DNA from: Parvularculaceae bacterium
Lineage (GTDB): Bacteria; Pseudomonadota; Alphaproteobacteria; Caulobacterales; Parvularculaceae
Assembly: GCA_028284065.1 (NCBI GenBank)
Contig: JANQSJ010000010.1
Location: 62,001 to 126,000, forward strand
DNA: 64,000 nt
Direction of reading: 5' to 3'
Shown here one piece after another: positions 27,509 to 36,194 of this stretch (within the stretch, counting starts at the first letter, position 1; each line of letters opens with the position of its first letter). The translations under genes and the position numbers were made by a program. The notes under the pieces are model-generated. The model saw nothing but the letters and a program-made list of their open reading frames with translations. It had not been told where the DNA came from and did not search any database.

Positions 27509-28558
27509 ATGACTTTGTCGCCGGAGAAATCCTTCGAGATTGCGGATGAGACCCTGCAAATCATCCGTGAGACGGTGGTGCGGGCCTCGCCGATCGCGTT
27601 CGAACTCTGGTTCACGCACGTCACGGGTGAGAACCCCGCGCTTTCCTCGGCGTTGAGCCGTGCGCTGGAGGAGCAGCGCCCTCTCGATGATCACGTCGCG
27701 AAGGAAATCCACGAACGGTTCTTCGCTGACATCCGCGTGGCGAGCGAGGTGCTTTCCGCCTCCGGCGACATCACCGAGAAGGTCTCCGAAATCATCGACC
27801 ATGTGGCGACGAGCGAAAAGGACTTCCAGTCATTCGGAACGACGCTCCGTGACGCGGAAGCTCACCTTAAGGAAAACGACGATCCGAGCCGCTTAAGCGA
27901 GATTGTCCAGGCGGTGTCGGGCGCCACGGCGTCAATGGCGTCCAAGAGCGAGGCCCTGGAGCGCCAGCTCGCCGAAGCGGGCGAGGAGCTGAAAACGCTT
28001 CGCACCGACATAAATCGCGCCCGGCAGGAAGCGTTGACGGACGGGCTCACCGGCATCGCGAACCGCAAGAAGTTCGACATTTTCATCGAGGAGCTGTTCG
28101 CCGAGCGGCGCGAAGAACCGATGGACGCGTCCCTAATCCTCGGCGATGTCGATCACTTCAAGAAGTTCAATGACAAATGGGGACACCAGATCGGCGATCA
28201 GGTGTTGAAGCTGGTCGCTCAGGGCCTGAAGGCGAACACCAAGGGCCGCGACCTCGTCGCCCGCTATGGCGGCGAGGAATTCGCTGTCGTGTTGCCGCAT
28301 ACAAAGCTGAGCGACGCCAAGCTGCTCGCCGAAAAGCTACGCCGCGAAATCGCCTCACACAAAATCACGCGCAAGATGACCAATGAGCTCATCGGACGCG
28401 TCACGATCTCCTTCGGCGTCGCGGAGATTTATGACGAGGACGACATTGAAGATGTCATCGCGCGCGCCGACAAGTGCCTCTATGAAGCAAAACGCCGCGG
28501 CCGCGACTGCATCGTCGGCGAAGATGAAGGTCCGTTTCAGGAACAGATGACCGCCTGA
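27509..28558 (+). CDS. Diguanylate cyclase (GGEEF domain)
   Basis: From the ATG at 27509 the protein has 349 residues. In-frame starts as far back as 27278 would overlap the FliM-like gene and pass through a stretch that does not look coding, so the downstream ATG was preferred. Residues about 1-175 are a helical N-terminal domain of unknown ligand, then a coiled linker, then a GGDEF domain with the active site GGEEF at 254-258. It makes c-di-GMP from two GTP. The inhibitory I-site (RxxD six residues upstream) is K245-G-R-D248, so the key Arg is replaced. Placed directly after a motor gene, it is a candidate for controlling motility or surface attachment. Confidence 0.92.
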   Translation: MTLSPEKSFEIADETLQIIRETVVRASPIAFELWFTHVTGENPALSSALSRALEEQRPLDDHVAKEIHERFFADIRVASEVLSASGDITEKVSEIIDHVATSEKDFQSFGTTLRDAEAHLKENDDPSRLSEIVQAVSGATASMASKSEALERQLAEAGEELKTLRTDINRARQEALTDGLTGIANRKKFDIFIEELFAERREEPMDASLILGDVDHFKKFNDKWGHQIGDQVLKLVAQGLKANTKGRDLVARYGGEEFAVVLPHTKLSDAKLLAEKLRREIASHKITRKMTNELIGRVTISFGVAEIYDEDDIEDVIARADKCLYEAKRRGRDCIVGEDEGPFQEQMTA

Positions 28559-28577
28559 CCGCCGGCAGGCGGGCGCC

Positions 28578-30617
28578 TTAGCCCTCAAGCTTTGAGAGAT
28601 CGGCGACGCGGGCCGTGGCCGCGATGAAACGCTGCAGTATGGCCAGGCGATTCGTGCGCAGCGCAGGCTCGTCCGCATTCACCGTAACATCTTCAAAGAA
28701 CGCGTCGAGCGGCGTGCGAAGCGAGGCGAGCGCCGCCATGGCGCGTTCAAACTCTTCCGCGGCCACCGCTTCTCGTGCGTTCGTCTCGGCCTTTTCGAGC
28801 GTCGCGAACAACGCCTTTTCGGCGCGCTCCGCCAGCAGATCCTCTCGGACGTCCGCGGCGGCGGGCAGGTCGCCCTTCTTCGCTTCGGCCTTCAGGATAT
28901 TGCCGGTCCGTTTGTAGGCGGCGGCGAGATTCGCCCCGTCGTCGGTCTTCAGGAAGGCCTCCAGGGCCTCCAGCTTTGAGACGATGAGGACGATATCCTC
29001 GAGCGGACTGCCCTCCGCATCATGAAGAACCGCGTCGATCTGGTCATGACGGCGTCCCTGGTCTTTCAGGTAGACTTTGAGGCGGTCGTGGAAGAAGCCG
29101 AGGAGATCGCCTGCGTCCGGCAGAGATATCCTGACGCAATTCTCCAAAACAATCCGTATAACTCCCAACGCTGCGCGGCGTAGCGCAAAGGGATCGGACG
29201 AACCAGTCGGCCTCTTGTCGATCGACCAGAAGGCCGTCAGCGTGTCGAACTTGTCGGCGAGCGCTAGGGCGACCGATATCGGCGCGACGGGGGCGTCGTC
29301 GTCCTGACCCGCGGGCTTGTAATGGTCGCGGATGGCGTCGGCGATGGCCCGGTCTTCCTCCGACGCCGCACTCCCGCACTGGGCAAGGTAATAGTACCGC
29401 CCGATCAGGCCCTGCAGTTCCGGGAACTCATAGACCATGCCGGTCACGAGGTCGGCTTTCGCCAACTCCCCCGCCCGCGCCGCCGCGTCGGGGTCCGCGC
29501 CGACGAGAGGCGCGATCTCCCGCGCGAGCGCAGCGATGCGCCGGGCCTTATCGCCGGTCGTGCCGAGCCCTTCGAAGAACGTCATGCCGTCCAGATCGGC
29601 GATGCGATCCGCCAGCGGACGTTTCAGATCCTGATCGTAGAGATATCGCCCGTCGGAGAGCCGCGCCGTCAACACCCGCTCATAGCCGGCGCGCATTGCC
29701 ATCCCGCCATCCGGCGCGTCGATATTCGCGACGCATACGAACCTGTTGGCGAGCCCGCCCGTCTTCGGGTCGCGCACGGAAAAATACTTCTGGTGCCCGC
29801 GCATTGAGGCGGTGAGGACCTCGTCGGGAAGCTCAAGGAATTTTTCGTCAAACGATCCGATCATCGGCCGCGGCCATTCGGCGAGGCCGGCGACCTCCCG
29901 CAGAAGGCCCTTGTCCTGCACCAGCTCGAGCCCTTGCGCCTCGCACAGCGTCCGCGCTTCGGCGGCGATCAGTTCCTCGCGCGCGGCGGCGTCAAGCATC
30001 ACATGGGCGGCTTGCAACCGCTCCGCATACGCCTCGAACGACCGGGCTTGAACGGTTCCTTCGGACATCGTGCGATGGCCTTCCGTCAGATCGCCGCTGG
30101 CGACGCCGTCGATCTCGAAAGGGACGACCTCGCCGTCGAAGACGCACAGGATCCGCCGCAGGGGCCGCACCCAGCGCAAGTCGCCATCGGCCCAGCGCAT
30201 GGATTTCGGCCACGAGAACCGGCGCACGATGTCAGGAACGAACTCGGCGATGAGGTCGGCGGTCGACCGTCCCGCACGCTCAATTAGCGCAACGTAATAG
30301 GCGCCCTTCTTGTCCTCGCGGGTCTCGCAATCGTCGAGCGAGGCGAGCCCCGCAGACTTCAGAAACCCCTCGGTCGCCTTCTCCGGCGCGCCGACGCGCG
30401 GGCCCTTCTTCTCCTCGCGCACGTCCGGTTGGCGCCCCGGCAGGCCGGTCGCAACGACCGTCAGGCGCCGCGGCCCCGCAAAGCCCTTGACGCCTTCCGG
30501 CATGAACCCCGCGTCGAGCAGACGCTGATTGACGGCGCGCTCCAGGTCGGCCGCGGCGCGCGCCTGCATGCGGGCGGGTATCTCTTCGGAGAACAGTTCG
30601 AGCAGCAGTTCGGGCAT
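28578..30617 (-). CDS. glyS: Glycyl-tRNA synthetase beta subunit
   Basis: The protein has 679 residues, a normal length. The start MPELLLELFSEEIPARMQ is the family signature, and PRRLTVVATGLP, LPKSMRW-like (FSWPKSMRWADGDLRWVRPLR) and the conserved FFEDVTVNADEPALRTNRLAIL near the C-terminus confirm it. The beta subunit binds tRNA-Gly and, with the alpha subunit, forms the bacterial tetrameric synthetase. The alpha subunit gene lies 2.3 kb upstream on the same strand, but four unrelated small genes separate them. That is unusual; the two are normally adjacent. The product is intact. Confidence 0.97.
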   Translation of the reverse strand: MPELLLELFSEEIPARMQARAAADLERAVNQRLLDAGFMPEGVKGFAGPRRLTVVATGLPGRQPDVREEKKGPRVGAPEKATEGFLKSAGLASLDDCETREDKKGAYYVALIERAGRSTADLIAEFVPDIVRRFSWPKSMRWADGDLRWVRPLRRILCVFDGEVVPFEIDGVASGDLTEGHRTMSEGTVQARSFEAYAERLQAAHVMLDAAAREELIAAEARTLCEAQGLELVQDKGLLREVAGLAEWPRPMIGSFDEKFLELPDEVLTASMRGHQKYFSVRDPKTGGLANRFVCVANIDAPDGGMAMRAGYERVLTARLSDGRYLYDQDLKRPLADRIADLDGMTFFEGLGTTGDKARRIAALAREIAPLVGADPDAAARAGELAKADLVTGMVYEFPELQGLIGRYYYLAQCGSAASEEDRAIADAIRDHYKPAGQDDDAPVAPISVALALADKFDTLTAFWSIDKRPTGSSDPFALRRAALGVIRIVLENCVRISLPDAGDLLGFFHDRLKVYLKDQGRRHDQIDAVLHDAEGSPLEDIVLIVSKLEALEAFLKTDDGANLAAAYKRTGNILKAEAKKGDLPAAADVREDLLAERAEKALFATLEKAETNAREAVAAEEFERAMAALASLRTPLDAFFEDVTVNADEPALRTNRLAILQRFIAATARVADLSKLEG

Positions 30618-30699
30618 GCCGCGCGTTCTACCCGGTTTTGCGCCGAAGTGGAGGGGGCCAATTCGACTTCTTCAGGCGTCTGCGTTCAGGCGCCGCGCC

Positions 30700-31158
30700 T
30701 CAGGTTTCTTTCGTCTGGCGCACCTGGCTCGCCTCGATCCTTACGGCGAGCTTGCGTTCGGGATTGACGACGTCCGCCTCCACATGGATGAGCCGCCGGG
30801 AGACGTTCAGGACCCGCGCCTCAATGGTCATGCGCGGCGCCTTGACGGGCCGGAAAAACTTCGTTTCCAGGCGGGAGGTGCGGAACCGATCCGCGTCGGT
30901 CGGCAGGACGGTCATGGTGACGAGGCTGGCGACATGGTCCGCTGCGGACGCGACGTGGCCGCCGAACATGAAGCCCTGATGCAGGATCATGTTCTCGTCG
31001 CCCGGACCGCCAATGTCCCAGGTCATGGCGATCCGGCCATAGTCCCATTCAACGATGCGCAAATCGCCGATATGGGTGAGCGCCCACTGGTAGTAAGGTG
31101 ACTCCATCGATTGGTAGAAGTTGAGGAGCTCTGTATGCCGATCGCTGGTCGCAGGCAT
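30700..31158 (-). CDS. Hotdog-fold protein, PaaI-like thioesterase
   Basis: The protein has 152 residues. The central segment GPGDENMILHQGFMFGGHVASAADH corresponds to the catalytic helix of hotdog thioesterases (the HQGFMFGG part), and the strand pattern that follows (TSRLETKFFRPV, MTIEARVLN, RLIHVEADVVN) is typical. Such enzymes hydrolyse acyl-CoA thioesters. The substrate is unknown. It lies between the glyQ and glyS genes as part of a run of four small genes on the same strand, 10 bases after the monooxygenase-like gene. Confidence 0.85.
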   Translation of the reverse strand: MPATSDRHTELLNFYQSMESPYYQWALTHIGDLRIVEWDYGRIAMTWDIGGPGDENMILHQGFMFGGHVASAADHVASLVTMTVLPTDADRFRTSRLETKFFRPVKAPRMTIEARVLNVSRRLIHVEADVVNPERKLAVRIEASQVRQTKET

Positions 31159-31168
31159 GCTGATCCCG

Positions 31169-31504
31169 TCAGACCCGCGCAGGCTTCAGGTCGATGGCTT
31201 CGAATGGCGAAAACATCTCCTTAGCTTCGGCGACATTCGCGATGGCGTCATAAGTGCACGCAGCTTCAAACCGCTCCCACAGCGCCTTCACCGCCGGATT
31301 TGAATGCGCGGCGTTGATCGCAGCCTGCGATTTCCAGACAAAGACTTCGACAATCGTGCCGTCGGCCGCACGCCCGGCCAGGGCCGGCGAATCCTCTACA
31401 AGCCCCTCCCCCTCAAGGACGCCGCGATGATCGCGTACAACCGCTTCTAGATCAGCCTCCTTGCCCGGCTTCGGCCTGAAAACCGCGATCACCATAATGC
31501 CCAT
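31169..31504 (-). CDS. Antibiotic biosynthesis monooxygenase (ABM)-like small protein
   Basis: The 111-residue protein has the ferredoxin-like ABM fold pattern: a starting strand MVIAVFRPKPGKEADLEAVV, the central GTIVEVFVWKSQAAINAAH, and a C-terminal helix pair. ABM domains cover heme-degrading enzymes, quinol monooxygenases and many uncharacterised proteins. Haem-binding residues cannot be assigned here. It is in the run of four genes between glyQ and glyS. Confidence 0.8.
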   Translation of the reverse strand: MGIMVIAVFRPKPGKEADLEAVVRDHRGVLEGEGLVEDSPALAGRAADGTIVEVFVWKSQAAINAAHSNPAVKALWERFEAACTYDAIANVAEAKEMFSPFEAIDLKPARV

Positions 31505-31531
31505 AGCGCCGCCCTCCTGCTTGTTATCTAT

Positions 31532-31942
31532 CTACTTGATCAACGTCAGAATGATGGCGCTTGCGACCCAACCGATGAACAGGTGCAGCCCGTCAATGAC
31601 GAGCGCCATGGGCGAATGTCCGGGAATGTAGATTGGATCGTAGGCCATCAGCGGCAGGGCGATCAGCGCCCAGGCGACGACCGCCGTCGTGACTGCGGCG
31701 CCAAGGCTCGCCGCCTTGCGCCATTGAAGGATGAGCCCTAGCCCAATGACCTGTAGGACGGTTATCAGCAGCGCCGGGGCCAGCCAGCCCATGCCCTGGC
31801 CCGCGGCGTCCGCCTCGCTGACGCCCTCAATTGCCATCCAGAGATCTGTAAACAGCACGCCATAGATCACGAAACCAGCGAAGAAAAAGGCGAATGTCGC
31901 AAGGACGACGCCGAGTAGGTTGAGGCCGATAATTCTTGGCAT
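31532..31942 (-). CDS. Small four-helix membrane protein, DUF1761-like
   Basis: The 136-residue protein consists of four hydrophobic helices with short loops. Its start (NLLGVVLATFAFFFAGFVIYGVLF) and overall size fit DUF1761 inner-membrane proteins, whose function is unknown. The ATG at 31940-31942 is well supported by GGGAGAG about eight bases upstream. It is in the run of four genes between glyQ and glyS. Confidence 0.75.
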   Translation of the reverse strand: MPRIIGLNLLGVVLATFAFFFAGFVIYGVLFTDLWMAIEGVSEADAAGQGMGWLAPALLITVLQVIGLGLILQWRKAASLGAAVTTAVVAWALIALPLMAYDPIYIPGHSPMALVIDGLHLFIGWVASAIILTLIK

Positions 31943-32062
31943 GGGATTCTCTCCCTTTCATTATGGTTGTTGCGCGTCCTGCGTGCCGCTGGATTGTTGC
32001 TGCGCTTCCTGCGCGCCGCTGGCCACATCCGAGAACGCCGCGGTGTCGGTGAGCGCCGAAGT

Positions 32063-32701
32063 CTAACGCATCGGGCCGCGGCGGTCGCGCCACATAGGCA
32101 GCAGCGGCGGCGCCCCTTCAGGCATCGGAATATCGCCGCGCACACAGAACCCCAGGGACTCGTAAAGCGGCGTATTGCGCGCCCGCGAATTCTCCAGATA
32201 CGCCGGCGCGCCATGCCGATCCGCCTGCGCTAGCCCCTCAGCGATAATGCGGCGGCCGAGCCCCCGCCCCTGCCGGTCTGGCGCAACGCCGACCGCAAAA
32301 AGGTAATAGTGCGGCGTTTCCGGGTGGCTGCGCTCCACGGCGTCGGCGAGACTCAGCGAGCGGCGAACGGCGCCAATCCCGCCGCCAGCCAAAATCGAAC
32401 CCGCAATTCGCAGTTCTCTGATGAAGTTGACCTTCGGCGCTTGTCCGCACGGCAACCAAAGCGTCGCAGCGGCGCCGTCGACGATGTGAGCAAAGCCGTG
32501 CCTTAAGTAACAACCCGAGATCATCTCCCGAAACAGCGTCTCAACTGGCTTGGTAGAGCCGAAGGCCCAGTTCATCACGGGGTCGTCGGCGAAGGCGCCG
32601 GAAAGCACTTCTGTGAGCTTCGCCGCGTCGTCAAGGAATGCGCGACGCGGCGCGTCGCCAGCGGAAGGTTCGCCGGCGGAAGGTTTGTCGGCGGTCGTCA
32701 G
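32063..32701 (-). CDS. GNAT-family N-acetyltransferase, probable CTG start
   Basis: The C-terminal half holds the acetyl-CoA-binding motif VAPDRQGRGLGRRII and the YLENSRARNTPLYESLGF block of GNAT enzymes. A GTG at 32608 would begin the protein in the middle of the first conserved helix (LTEVLSGAFADDPVMNWAF). In frame, 31 codons upstream, a CTG at 32699-32701 stands five bases after a perfect AAGGAGG (32707-32713), so I take it as the start, giving 212 residues with a small PSAGEPSAG repeat at the N-terminus. No ATG, GTG or TTG is available between. The acceptor substrate is unknown. Confidence 0.75.
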   Translation of the reverse strand: MTTADKPSAGEPSAGDAPRRAFLDDAAKLTEVLSGAFADDPVMNWAFGSTKPVETLFREMISGCYLRHGFAHIVDGAAATLWLPCGQAPKVNFIRELRIAGSILAGGGIGAVRRSLSLADAVERSHPETPHYYLFAVGVAPDRQGRGLGRRIIAEGLAQADRHGAPAYLENSRARNTPLYESLGFCVRGDIPMPEGAPPLLPMWRDRRGPMR

Positions 32702-32896
32702 TGCGGCCTCCTTGACGTTAACGCCGGGCCGCCGAGCGCAACGTGACCCGATCGGCGCATAGTTCGCCTAAAGACCATGCGACGTCGAACATACTCCATT
32801 TGCGGCGGAGCGCGAAGTGGCAAGCGGACGTCGGCAAACGGAAATCCGCCCTTTAGATCAAAGCCTCTTTCGCTAGGCGCGTCAGGCATCTCGCCG

Positions 32897-33853
32897 TCAC
32901 CCGGTCGACGCCGGAAAATCCACAAGCCCTGCGCCTTCCGCGCGTCCCTGCGGGCTTTTCAGCCACGCCTCGCAGCACGCCTTGGCGAGCGTCCTGATGC
33001 GGAGGATATAGGATTGCCGCTCGGCGACTGAAATCACGCCGCGCGCGTCCAGAAGATTGAACAAATGGCTCGCCTTGATGCACTGATCATAGGCCGGCAG
33101 CGCATAAGAGGCCCCGCCTTTGTCGCCCGCCGCGATAATGTCCATGCAGGCGGCTTCCGCTTCTTGGAACTGGTCGAATAGAACGTCCGTGTTCGCAAGA
33201 TCGAAGTTGTACTTTGAGAACTCCACTTCCTGCTGGTGGAAAACGTCGCCATAGGTCACGCCCGCGCCGTTGAAATCAAGATCGTAGCCATTGTCGACGC
33301 CTTGCACATACATGGCGAGGCGTTCGAGACCATAGGTGATCTCGCCCGTCACCGGGCGGCAGTCGATGCCGCCGACCTGTTGAAAGTAGGTGAACTGGGT
33401 CACCTCCATGCCGTCGCACCAGACTTCCCAGCCGAGGCCCCAGGCGCCGAGCGTGGGGCTTTCCCAGTCGTCTTCGACGAAACGAATATCGTGTACGGAG
33501 CGGTCGACGCCGATCGCGTCCAGGGAGTCAAGATAAAGCTCCTGGATGTTCTCAGGCGAGGGCTTCAGAACGACCTGGAACTGGTAGTAGTGCTGGAACC
33601 GGTTGGGGTTTGCGCCGTAGCGGCCGTCCGTCGGCCGACGACAGGGCTGCACATAGGCGGCGCGCCAGGGCTTTGGCCCAAGGGAGCGGAGCGTCGTCGC
33701 CGGATGGAACGTCCCCGCGCCCATCTCCATATCATAGGGCTGCAGGAGCACGCATCCCTGGCGCGCCCAGAATTGCTGCAACGTCAGGATTAGTCCCTGA
33801 AAGGACTGATCGGCCACCGCCCTATTGTCGCCGCCCGTCGCCATAGCTTCCAT
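32897..33853 (-). CDS. glyQ: Glycyl-tRNA synthetase alpha subunit
   Basis: From the ATG at 33853 the protein has 318 residues; starts at 33844 or 33916 are possible. The diagnostic blocks [22 protein letters not shown] and [14 protein letters not shown] follow near residues 20-65, and [19 protein letters not shown] and the motif-3 region [10 protein letters not shown] are present. The alpha subunit carries the aminoacylation site that charges tRNA-Gly. Its length is normal. It leads a minus-strand run that ends with glyS, with four other genes between. Confidence 0.96.
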   Translation of the reverse strand: MEAMATGGDNRAVADQSFQGLILTLQQFWARQGCVLLQPYDMEMGAGTFHPATTLRSLGPKPWRAAYVQPCRRPTDGRYGANPNRFQHYYQFQVVLKPSPENIQELYLDSLDAIGVDRSVHDIRFVEDDWESPTLGAWGLGWEVWCDGMEVTQFTYFQQVGGIDCRPVTGEITYGLERLAMYVQGVDNGYDLDFNGAGVTYGDVFHQQEVEFSKYNFDLANTDVLFDQFQEAEAACMDIIAAGDKGGASYALPAYDQCIKASHLFNLLDARGVISVAERQSYILRIRTLAKACCEAWLKSPQGRAEGAGLVDFPASTG

Positions 33854-33946
33854 GGCTCCGTTAGAAACTCTTCGCCAGTGGACGTGAGGGTTAGGCTGGT
33901 CGGCATGAGCGGTCAATGCGGGCTACGCCAATCCGCGGCCGACACG

Positions 33947-35488
33947 TCAAAGCCGGCTCATGGCGTCAACGATCCGGTTGGACTCGTCAATCGGCGGCAG
34001 CGCATTCAACGCATCCTGAAAGTAGGCTGACGCTAGCCCGCGCGACCCGCGGCGCGCCGCAACGAGCGCGCGTCCCACCAGCGCTTCATAATTATCAGGC
34101 GTGTAATCGAGCAACCGTTCAAACGTCGCGTCGGCCTCGCCCGGCGCTCCTTGCGCCGCCTGGCAGAAACCGACATCGACGAGGGCATCTAGCGCCCAGG
34201 CGTCGGCCATAAGGCGCTCGTGCGCAGCCTCGCATGCGGCGGCGTCGAACGGCCGCCCGAGGATCGCGGACGCTTCGGCGCGAATATCAAAGCCGTCAGG
34301 CAATGGCGGGCCTGCGCCAAGCGCCTCTGTGAGTTCCTGCGCGCGCGGCGCCTCGACGAGGGTCGCGTCGCTCGCGTCAGGCGCCTGCTCCAGCGCGCTT
34401 TGCGGGCGCGGCGCCTCCACTGTTTCCTCCGCAGCTTCCTCCGCGGCGGCCGCATCGGCCTCCTCCGCCGTTTCGGCCGGGTCGCCTTCATCCAGCGCGC
34501 CGAGCAGCGCCGGGGGCGCAAGACGCTCCGCCGCCGGCGCGCTGAAGCCGATGCGCTCACCGGCGGACCGAACCGGGGCGACGGCGACGCCAATGCGCGG
34601 CCGACCGACGTCGGCAGGGGCGACCGGCACGCCGTCGTCTCGCAGCAGGAACGCTTGCGAACGGACTAGCTGGCCTTCCTCCGGCGCCGGCGCCGGCGCC
34701 GCGGGAAACGGCGGTTCTGCCGGCGCGTCAACAGGCGTCGGGGCGGCAGCATCACGCGACAATGTCGGCGCTTCCGGCGCGCGTATCAGGAACGGCGGCG
34801 GATCAAGCGGGGCCGGTCCATTTGCGGCGAATTCGATCCTGAACTGAGACGCTGTTCCTGGCGCGACGCCCTGCAAAGCGGCCAACGCATCGGCGTCCTC
34901 GCGCAGTCCCGTTGGCGGCGCAAAGGACGCCGAAACGACCGGCGACGCGCCAGGCGACTCTTCAGCGGGTGCGTCGGTGGCGGCGGACTCGGCGCTCGCC
35001 TGCCTTGGCGGAGGCGTCAATACGTCCGCGCCGCCCGCCCGCGTGAAATCTAGACAAGTCGCAGGTTCGCCATTCGCCTCGCACGCGCGCGGCGCGGCCG
35101 CCCCGAATTCCGGGCTGACGGTAAGCGCGATTCGGCTCGACGCGCCCTCCGCGGCAAGCGACAGGGCCGCCGCGTGGCGACTGCGCGTCGTGAGATCAAG
35201 CTCGATGTCGGCCGATACGCCGATTAACCTCAGGCCTCCATCGGGCCCCTGCTCAATCGGACACAGGTCACGGCAAATGAATGCGACCCTCAAACGATCG
35301 TCTGTTTCCCCTAGCTGCACATCGCGCAGCGCATTTCTTTGCGTGGATTCGGGCCCCTGCGCGGAGGCGGCGTCAAAGGCGATCGCGAGACCGACTAAGA
35401 CGAGAGCGCCCGGCGCGCAGCGGCGCCCGCGCAGCCTCGTATGGCTCGACGGCGCCGATCGCCCACTTGTGCGCCGACGTAACAGCAA
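33947..35488 (-). CDS. Secreted Ala/Pro-rich protein of unknown function with C-terminal TPR-like part
   Basis: I do not recognise this 513-residue protein. The N-terminus is Arg-rich, then hydrophobic, and ends like a signal peptide (FDAASAQ, about residues 38-44). Residues about 50-140 form a beta-rich domain with Cys pairs (FICRDLCPIEQ and RACEANGEPATCLDF). A long low-complexity Ala/Pro/Glu region follows, about residues 150-390. The last 110 residues are helical with TPR-like repeats (ALVDVGFCQAAQGAPGEADATFERLL; YEALVGRALVAARRGSRGLASAYF). It is likely periplasmic, by analogy to TPR scaffold proteins. It follows glyQ with a different role and is divergent from vsr. Confidence 0.6.
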   Translation of the reverse strand: MLLRRRTSGRSAPSSHTRLRGRRCAPGALVLVGLAIAFDAASAQGPESTQRNALRDVQLGETDDRLRVAFICRDLCPIEQGPDGGLRLIGVSADIELDLTTRSRHAAALSLAAEGASSRIALTVSPEFGAAAPRACEANGEPATCLDFTRAGGADVLTPPPRQASAESAATDAPAEESPGASPVVSASFAPPTGLREDADALAALQGVAPGTASQFRIEFAANGPAPLDPPPFLIRAPEAPTLSRDAAAPTPVDAPAEPPFPAAPAPAPEEGQLVRSQAFLLRDDGVPVAPADVGRPRIGVAVAPVRSAGERIGFSAPAAERLAPPALLGALDEGDPAETAEEADAAAAEEAAEETVEAPRPQSALEQAPDASDATLVEAPRAQELTEALGAGPPLPDGFDIRAEASAILGRPFDAAACEAAHERLMADAWALDALVDVGFCQAAQGAPGEADATFERLLDYTPDNYEALVGRALVAARRGSRGLASAYFQDALNALPPIDESNRIVDAMSRL

Positions 35489-35551
35489 CGGAAATCCTGA
35501 CTTCTCGCCGCGCGGGAAAGATTATTGGCTTACGACAAACACTGGTTCGCC

Positions 35552-36046
35552 ATGAGTAGGAAGCGATCCGTTAACAAAAACGTAAAAATCCCGCCCGCGG
35601 CTACGTCGACCGCCCGCGACGAATGCGGGTCAGAGACGGATCGCGCGCGGCGGCGCAGCGCCATAATGCGTTCGGTAAAGGGCGCGAACACAGGTCCGGA
35701 GCTCGCCCTGCGCAGATCCCTGCATCGGCTTGGCTTTCGTTACCGAACAAATGTCCGCGACCTTCCTGGCGCGCCCGACATCGTCCTGCCCCGCTATAGG
35801 TCGATCATTTTCGTGCACGGCTGCTTCTGGCACCAACACGACTGCCCCCGAGGCGCGCGGATGCCGAAGACAAATGTCGACTACTGGACCAAGAAGCTCG
35901 CGCGCAATGTGGCGCGGGACGAAGCGGCGGTGAAGGCGCTCTCGGACGCCGGTTGGCGTGTTCGTATCGTCTGGGAGTGCGAACTGAAGATGCTTGACGA
36001 GACGGTAAGGCAATGCGCCGACTGGCTTAGAATCTCAGAGGATTAA
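35552..36046 (+). CDS. vsr: Very short patch repair endonuclease (Vsr)
   Basis: From the ATG at 35552 the protein has 164 residues; a TTG at 35525 would extend it by nine. The Vsr signatures are all present: MRSVKGANTGPE, GFRYRTNVRDLPGAPDIVLP with the catalytic aspartate, IIFVHGCFWHQHDCP, and GWRVRIVWEC. Vsr nicks next to T:G mismatches that arise by deamination of 5-methylcytosine in the target of a partner cytosine methyltransferase. No methyltransferase is in the window, so this copy is orphaned locally. It is divergent from the secreted protein gene. Confidence 0.95.
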   Translation: MSRKRSVNKNVKIPPAATSTARDECGSETDRARRRSAIMRSVKGANTGPELALRRSLHRLGFRYRTNVRDLPGAPDIVLPRYRSIIFVHGCFWHQHDCPRGARMPKTNVDYWTKKLARNVARDEAAVKALSDAGWRVRIVWECELKMLDETVRQCADWLRISED

Positions 36047-36194
36047 CGCGGCTTCCGGCGCCGTGAGCGCCAACCCGCGGAAGCTAGGGGCCGAGAAAAC
36101 CTCTTCGGAATCGACGCTTTCCGGTGCGCGCAACTGGTCACCCAGGGGCATTCAGAGGTCCTGGGTGTAATACCGCCTGCATTTCTACCATTGG

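Noticed and set aside
28578-30617. Truncation of glyS as reason for the split synthetase genes
   Set aside because: Both subunits are full length with their family signatures.
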